Shown here in pieces: positions 60,907-64,000 of a DNA stretch of 64,000 bases. Numbering within the stretch: position 1 is the stretch's first letter; the number at the start of each line of letters is the position of its first letter. The notes beneath the pieces are model-generated. The model was given only the letters and a program-made list of their open reading frames with translations. It made no database searches and was not told where the DNA came from. Origin of the DNA: Deltaproteobacteria bacterium (lineage in GTDB: Bacteria; Myxococcota; Kuafuiibacteriia; Kuafuiibacteriales; Kuafuiibacteriaceae); the NCBI GenBank assembly GCA_011526105.1, contig WYAZ01000137.1, forward strand, positions 1-64,000, written 5' to 3'. Position numbers and translations under genes: made by a program.

Positions 60907-62796
60907 ATGGCGAGCCTTCACTTGCTCACCGAGGGCAACCCGCCCCGAGTCGTGAAGCTTTGGAAGCCGATCACCACCCTCGGTGATTCGAGCGACAACG
61001 ACATCGAGGTCAAGAAGGCGGGTCTCGAGCCCACGCACGCCCAACTCGTGAGGGAGGCCGGAGGCTTCGTAGTGGTGGGCGCCACCCGCGACATGACCGT
61101 CAATGGGCGGCGCGAGCGCAGAAAGAAACTCGTCGACCGGGACGTGATCCGTCTCGGGAATCTCACGCTCACCTACTACGAACGCGACGAAGACGCCCCG
61201 ACGCCCCCACCGCTGCCTTCCGCCTCCAAGCCCGGGGTGCCGGCCGCCGCCACCGTGGAGCTCGCTTCCGCGTACCGCCGCATCCACGAGTTCTCACTCA
61301 AGCTCATGGAGAACGCGTCGACGGAGGCGCTGGTCGAGACCCTGCTCGACGCGATCGTGGCGGAGACAGGGGCGGACAAAGGTTTTCTGGTCCTGCTCGA
61401 TCCGGATGGGACGCCGCACGTCCGGGCGGCGCGCAACGTGGCGAGTGAGAGCGTGGCCCGTGGGTTGAGCGATCTCTCGGACAGCATTCTCCGGAAGGTG
61501 ATCGAGACAAAGAAACCGCTCGTGGTCTCGAACGCCTTCGAGGACGACGAGTTCAACGCATCGGAGTCGGTGGTCAACCTCAAGCTGCTCTCGGTCATGT
61601 GCTGCCCGCTGAAGAACGCCGATGAGCTGCTGGGCTTGCTGTACGTGGGAAACAACCGCGTCACGAACCAGTTCGATCAGGCCGCGCTGGATGTCATGAC
61701 GGTGTTCGCTGCGCAAGCTAGCTTGCTCCTGTCTCAGACCCGTCGCATCGAAGAGCTCGAAGAGGCCAAGAGCGCGCTCATGGACGCGATGGAGGGCATG
61801 CGTTTTGGCAGCGTAGTGGGCTCCTGCGACTCGATGAAGGAGGTCTTCCGCCGAGTTCGGAAGGTCGCCACCACCGACATCTCGGTCCTCATCACCGGGG
61901 AGACCGGCACAGGCAAAGAGCTGATCGCCCGCGAAGTGCATCGAACCTCGCGCCGCAGCCGCGGCCCGTTCATCACCGTCAACTGCGCCGCCATTCCAGA
62001 GAACCTGCTCGAGTCCGAGCTCTTTGGACACGTGCGAGGCGCCTTCACGGGAGCAGACCGCGACAAGCCGGGGCGCTTTCAGGCCGCCAACGGCGGCACG
62101 CTCTTCCTCGACGAGATCGGCGAGCTTCCGCTGCAGCTTCAGGTCAAGCTCTTGCGCGCGCTCCAAGAACACGTCGTGAATCGCGTGGGTGAGGCCAAGC
62201 CCGAGCCCGTGGACATCCGCGTGCTCGCCGCCACGAATCGGGTACTCGAAGACGAGCTGAGGGAGGGCCGCTTTCGCGAGGACCTCTACTACCGGCTCAA
62301 CGTGGTCAGCATCCACCTGCCGCCGCTTCGGGAGCGAGGTGACGATCTCCTCATCATCGCGCGGTACCTGCTCGCCAAGGCCATCTCCGAGCACGGCGTG
62401 CCCGTCAAAGGTTTCAGCAAGTCGTGCCTCGCGGCCATGCGGAAGTACCGCTGGCCGGGCAACATCCGTCAGCTCGAGAACCGCATCCGCAAGGCGGTGG
62501 TGCTCGCGGAGGGTGCCATGCTCACCGCCCTGGACATGGATCTCCGTACCGAGGATCTGGAGGAGGTCGTTCCGCTCGCGGAGGCGCGCACCCGCTTCGA
62601 GCGCCGATACATCCAGGAAGTGCTCGAGCGAAACGCAGGTAATCGAACCAAGACCGCAAAGGACCTGGGGGTGGATCCGCGGACGATCTTCCGTCACCTC
62701 GCCCGGCAGTCGGGTGAAGAATCGGCCATCCCCGAAGAAGATGGCGAGGTGGGCACCGAGGTGGGTCCCGAGGATCATCACCCGCCGAGGCCCTGA
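60907..62796 (+). CDS. FHA-GAF-AAA sigma-54-dependent transcription activator
   Basis: 629 residues. Residues 1-95 form an FHA domain (NDIEVKKAGLEPTHAQLV); it lacks the GR and SxxH residues that bind phosphothreonine. GAF at about 125-275 (LLDAIVAETGADKGFLVLLD, LLGLLYVGNNR). The AAA+ domain has Walker A GETGTGKE (331-338), GAFTGAD (379-384; the sigma-54 contact) and Walker B GTLFLDEIGE. The C-terminal Fis-type helix-turn-helix is at about 590-615. This architecture is typical of myxobacterial enhancer-binding proteins, which are often controlled by Ser/Thr kinases such as the one upstream. Confidence 0.93.
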   Translation: MASLHLLTEGNPPRVVKLWKPITTLGDSSDNDIEVKKAGLEPTHAQLVREAGGFVVVGATRDMTVNGRRERRKKLVDRDVIRLGNLTLTYYERDEDAPTPPPLPSASKPGVPAAATVELASAYRRIHEFSLKLMENASTEALVETLLDAIVAETGADKGFLVLLDPDGTPHVRAARNVASESVARGLSDLSDSILRKVIETKKPLVVSNAFEDDEFNASESVVNLKLLSVMCCPLKNADELLGLLYVGNNRVTNQFDQAALDVMTVFAAQASLLLSQTRRIEELEEAKSALMDAMEGMRFGSVVGSCDSMKEVFRRVRKVATTDISVLITGETGTGKELIAREVHRTSRRSRGPFITVNCAAIPENLLESELFGHVRGAFTGADRDKPGRFQAANGGTLFLDEIGELPLQLQVKLLRALQEHVVNRVGEAKPEPVDIRVLAATNRVLEDELREGRFREDLYYRLNVVSIHLPPLRERGDDLLIIARYLLAKAISEHGVPVKGFSKSCLAAMRKYRWPGNIRQLENRIRKAVVLAEGAMLTALDMDLRTEDLEEVVPLAEARTRFERRYIQEVLERNAGNRTKTAKDLGVDPRTIFRHLARQSGEESAIPEEDGEVGTEVGPEDHHPPRP

Positions 62797-62892
62797 GCTC
62801 GTGGGGACGTCGTATGACAGCGCTGCCTCGACGCGCGCCCGGCCCGAGAACCCTCGAGGCCGAAAAGGCAACAATGCCGAGGTAGTTCCGAC

Positions 62893-63507
62893 GTGAGCCC
62901 CAGCCCGGCACATCGATTGCTCCCTCTCCCATGGCGCGCGCCGCCCGTGGGCGCGCTCGTCGTCATGGGCCTCGTCCTCAGTCAGACCGGCGCCTGTCTC
63001 GCCCCCCCCGGGGGCCGTCTTCCGCCGGAGTTCCCCAACTACCCGCCGGAGCTCGACCCCGACAGCATCCGCCCTCGGGCCCAGCGTATCGTGGTCGGCG
63101 CGCTTCCGCAGAACGGCGTGCCCTGCAACCCGGTCTTCGAGGCGCGAGTTCGCGATCTCGACGGCGACACGATGCGCTTTCGCTGCATCCTCGACAACAG
63201 CAGCGCGGGGGCGAAGGTCGTGCCCTTCTCGGAGAGCGAACGCAGCGGCGCCTCCGGGCTGGTGAGTGTCCTCTGCCGAGTCCTGAACACCGACTTCGAC
63301 TTCTCGCGTCCCGCCGAGGCGCAGATCGTCACCCTGGCGATCACCGACGCGCCGAGCTTTGTCTTCTCGAGCACGGTCACCAGCCCGCCCGCGCTCGACT
63401 ACGCCGCCATCGACGACGACCCCGACAGAGACGGCTCGAGCGATCACGGGGTCACCACCACTTCGTGGGCGGTCACTCGAAACCCAGGCGGCCAGGAGTG
63501 CCCATGA
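62893..63507 (+). CDS. Lipoprotein, unknown function
   Basis: 204 residues from GTG 62893. A long signal (PVGALVVMGLVLSQTGAC) ends in a TGAC lipobox. The mature domain is beta-rich (FEARVRDLDGDTMRFRCIL, VSVLCRVLNTDFDFS) with two Cys pairs likely forming disulfides and acidic DDDPDRDGSSD near the end. Overlaps the next lipoprotein gene by 4 bp (ATGA). No family recognised. Confidence 0.72.
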   Translation: MSPSPAHRLLPLPWRAPPVGALVVMGLVLSQTGACLAPPGGRLPPEFPNYPPELDPDSIRPRAQRIVVGALPQNGVPCNPVFEARVRDLDGDTMRFRCILDNSSAGAKVVPFSESERSGASGLVSVLCRVLNTDFDFSRPAEAQIVTLAITDAPSFVFSSTVTSPPALDYAAIDDDPDRDGSSDHGVTTTSWAVTRNPGGQECP

Positions 63508-64000
63508 GCCCGCGATACGCCCTCGCCTCCCTCATCGGTCTCGCGGGCGCGGGCTGTGGCCTCGACGAGGCGCAGCAGTTCCAGATCGAGCGGTGCGAAT
63601 CGACCGCAGACTGCGGCGCCGGTCGTTCGTGCCGGGACATGGTGTGCATCGACCTCGACCGCAAATACGTCGCCGCGCTCTCGGCGGAGCTGACGCCACC
63701 TCCGACCGCTCAGGGTCTCGCCCGCACCCAGGTCCGGCGCCTCGCTCTCCCCGACGGCGAGGACGTCCTCGACTTCGAACTGCCCGAGGCCGCGATCTTC
63801 GAACGCACCGTCGTCATCGACGAGGCCCGGGGGGAGCCCATCGCGGCCTCCATCACCATCTCGGGCACGGACCGCATCGTCGGCCGAGACGTCGAGGCGC
63901 GGCTGTCGGTCTCAGCCGAACAGGCGGGTCCGATTCACCTCCTGCCCGGCACCTACACCGCACGGGTCCTGCCGCTCGACGGCGAGCGCCCCGGCCTCGA
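63504..64000 (+). CDS. Lipoprotein, 3' end beyond window
   Basis: At least 165 residues from ATG 63504, overlapping the preceding stop. Signal SLIGLAGAGC (lipobox GAGC), then a Cys-rich stretch (ERCESTADCGAGRSC, VCIDLD) resembling a small EGF-like module, followed by a beta domain (VVIDEARGEPIAASITISG). It stays open to the last base shown. Probably cotranscribed and displayed with the lipoprotein before it. Confidence 0.75.
   Translation, partial: MSPRYALASLIGLAGAGCGLDEAQQFQIERCESTADCGAGRSCRDMVCIDLDRKYVAALSAELTPPPTAQGLARTQVRRLALPDGEDVLDFELPEAAIFERTVVIDEARGEPIAASITISGTDRIVGRDVEARLSVSAEQAGPIHLLPGTYTARVLPLDGERPGL

Overview
The window looks like a chromosomal segment of a high-GC myxobacterium (Myxococcota, probably a Sandaracinus- or Polyangium-like lineage). 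The evidence is a very large TPR protein, Ser/Thr kinase signalling with FHA proteins and FHA-GAF-AAA sigma-54 activators, many lipoproteins with Asp/Ala/Gly/Pro-rich linkers, a MYXO-CTERM-like C-terminus, and many GTG starts. No rRNA, transposase, phage gene or CRISPR array is visible. Two tRNAs are present (Arg-CCG and Cys-GCA).

Layout. 1-6000: a cut-off secreted protein and a 1723-residue TPR protein. 6000-12700: an M28 lipoprotein peptidase, an ABC exporter pair, an esterase lipoprotein with apparently permuted fold order, and two small genes. 12718-15441: an EF-G paralogue, a pair of 73-bp direct repeats, and a small lipoprotein. 15455-19556 (minus): yebC-ruvC-ruvA-ruvB, then lpxC with its own candidate ECF-type promoter. 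19652-27373: large lipoproteins (a CehA/McbA-type PHP hydrolase, a lamin-tail protein, and a lipobox plus MYXO-CTERM protein) and two small genes coupled by overlapping start and stop codons.

27407-38077 (minus) is the most unusual region. It is an operon-like run coding, in transcription order, for a giant coiled-coil protein with a degenerate methyltransferase head, a cysteine-synthase paralogue lacking the PLP lysine, a CysO-like sulfur carrier ending in Gly-Gly, an intact CysM-like synthase, a JAMM protease fused to a degenerate ATP-sulfurylase, an FHA-pseudokinase, a PHP phosphoesterase and LarE. The core resembles the actinobacterial mec+/cysO/cysM route to cysteine from a protein thiocarboxylate, but with pseudoenzyme partners added and no E1 activating enzyme in view.

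38166-47621: a degenerate/intact amidohydrolase pair, a parvulin lipoprotein, tRNA-Arg, an SH3 plus beta-barrel protein, a lipoprotein with a CX4CH motif, tRNA-Cys, an FmdB zinc ribbon, and dnaJ-like, ihfA and merR genes. 47752-54204: pheT, pheS, an arginase-fold protein lacking metal ligands, and a long-chain acyl-CoA synthetase. 54259-64000 (plus): natA and a natB-CPBP protease fusion, phosphofructokinase, a membrane Ser/Thr kinase, a small TPR membrane protein, a sigma-54 activator, and two lipoprotein genes, the last cut by the window end.

A recurring theme is the catalytically degenerate paralogue. By motif inspection I see lost catalytic or ligand residues in the ATP sulfurylase, CysM, kinase, methyltransferase, amidohydrolase, arginase and possibly M48-like domains. 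All functional calls come from reading translated motifs by eye, with no database search.
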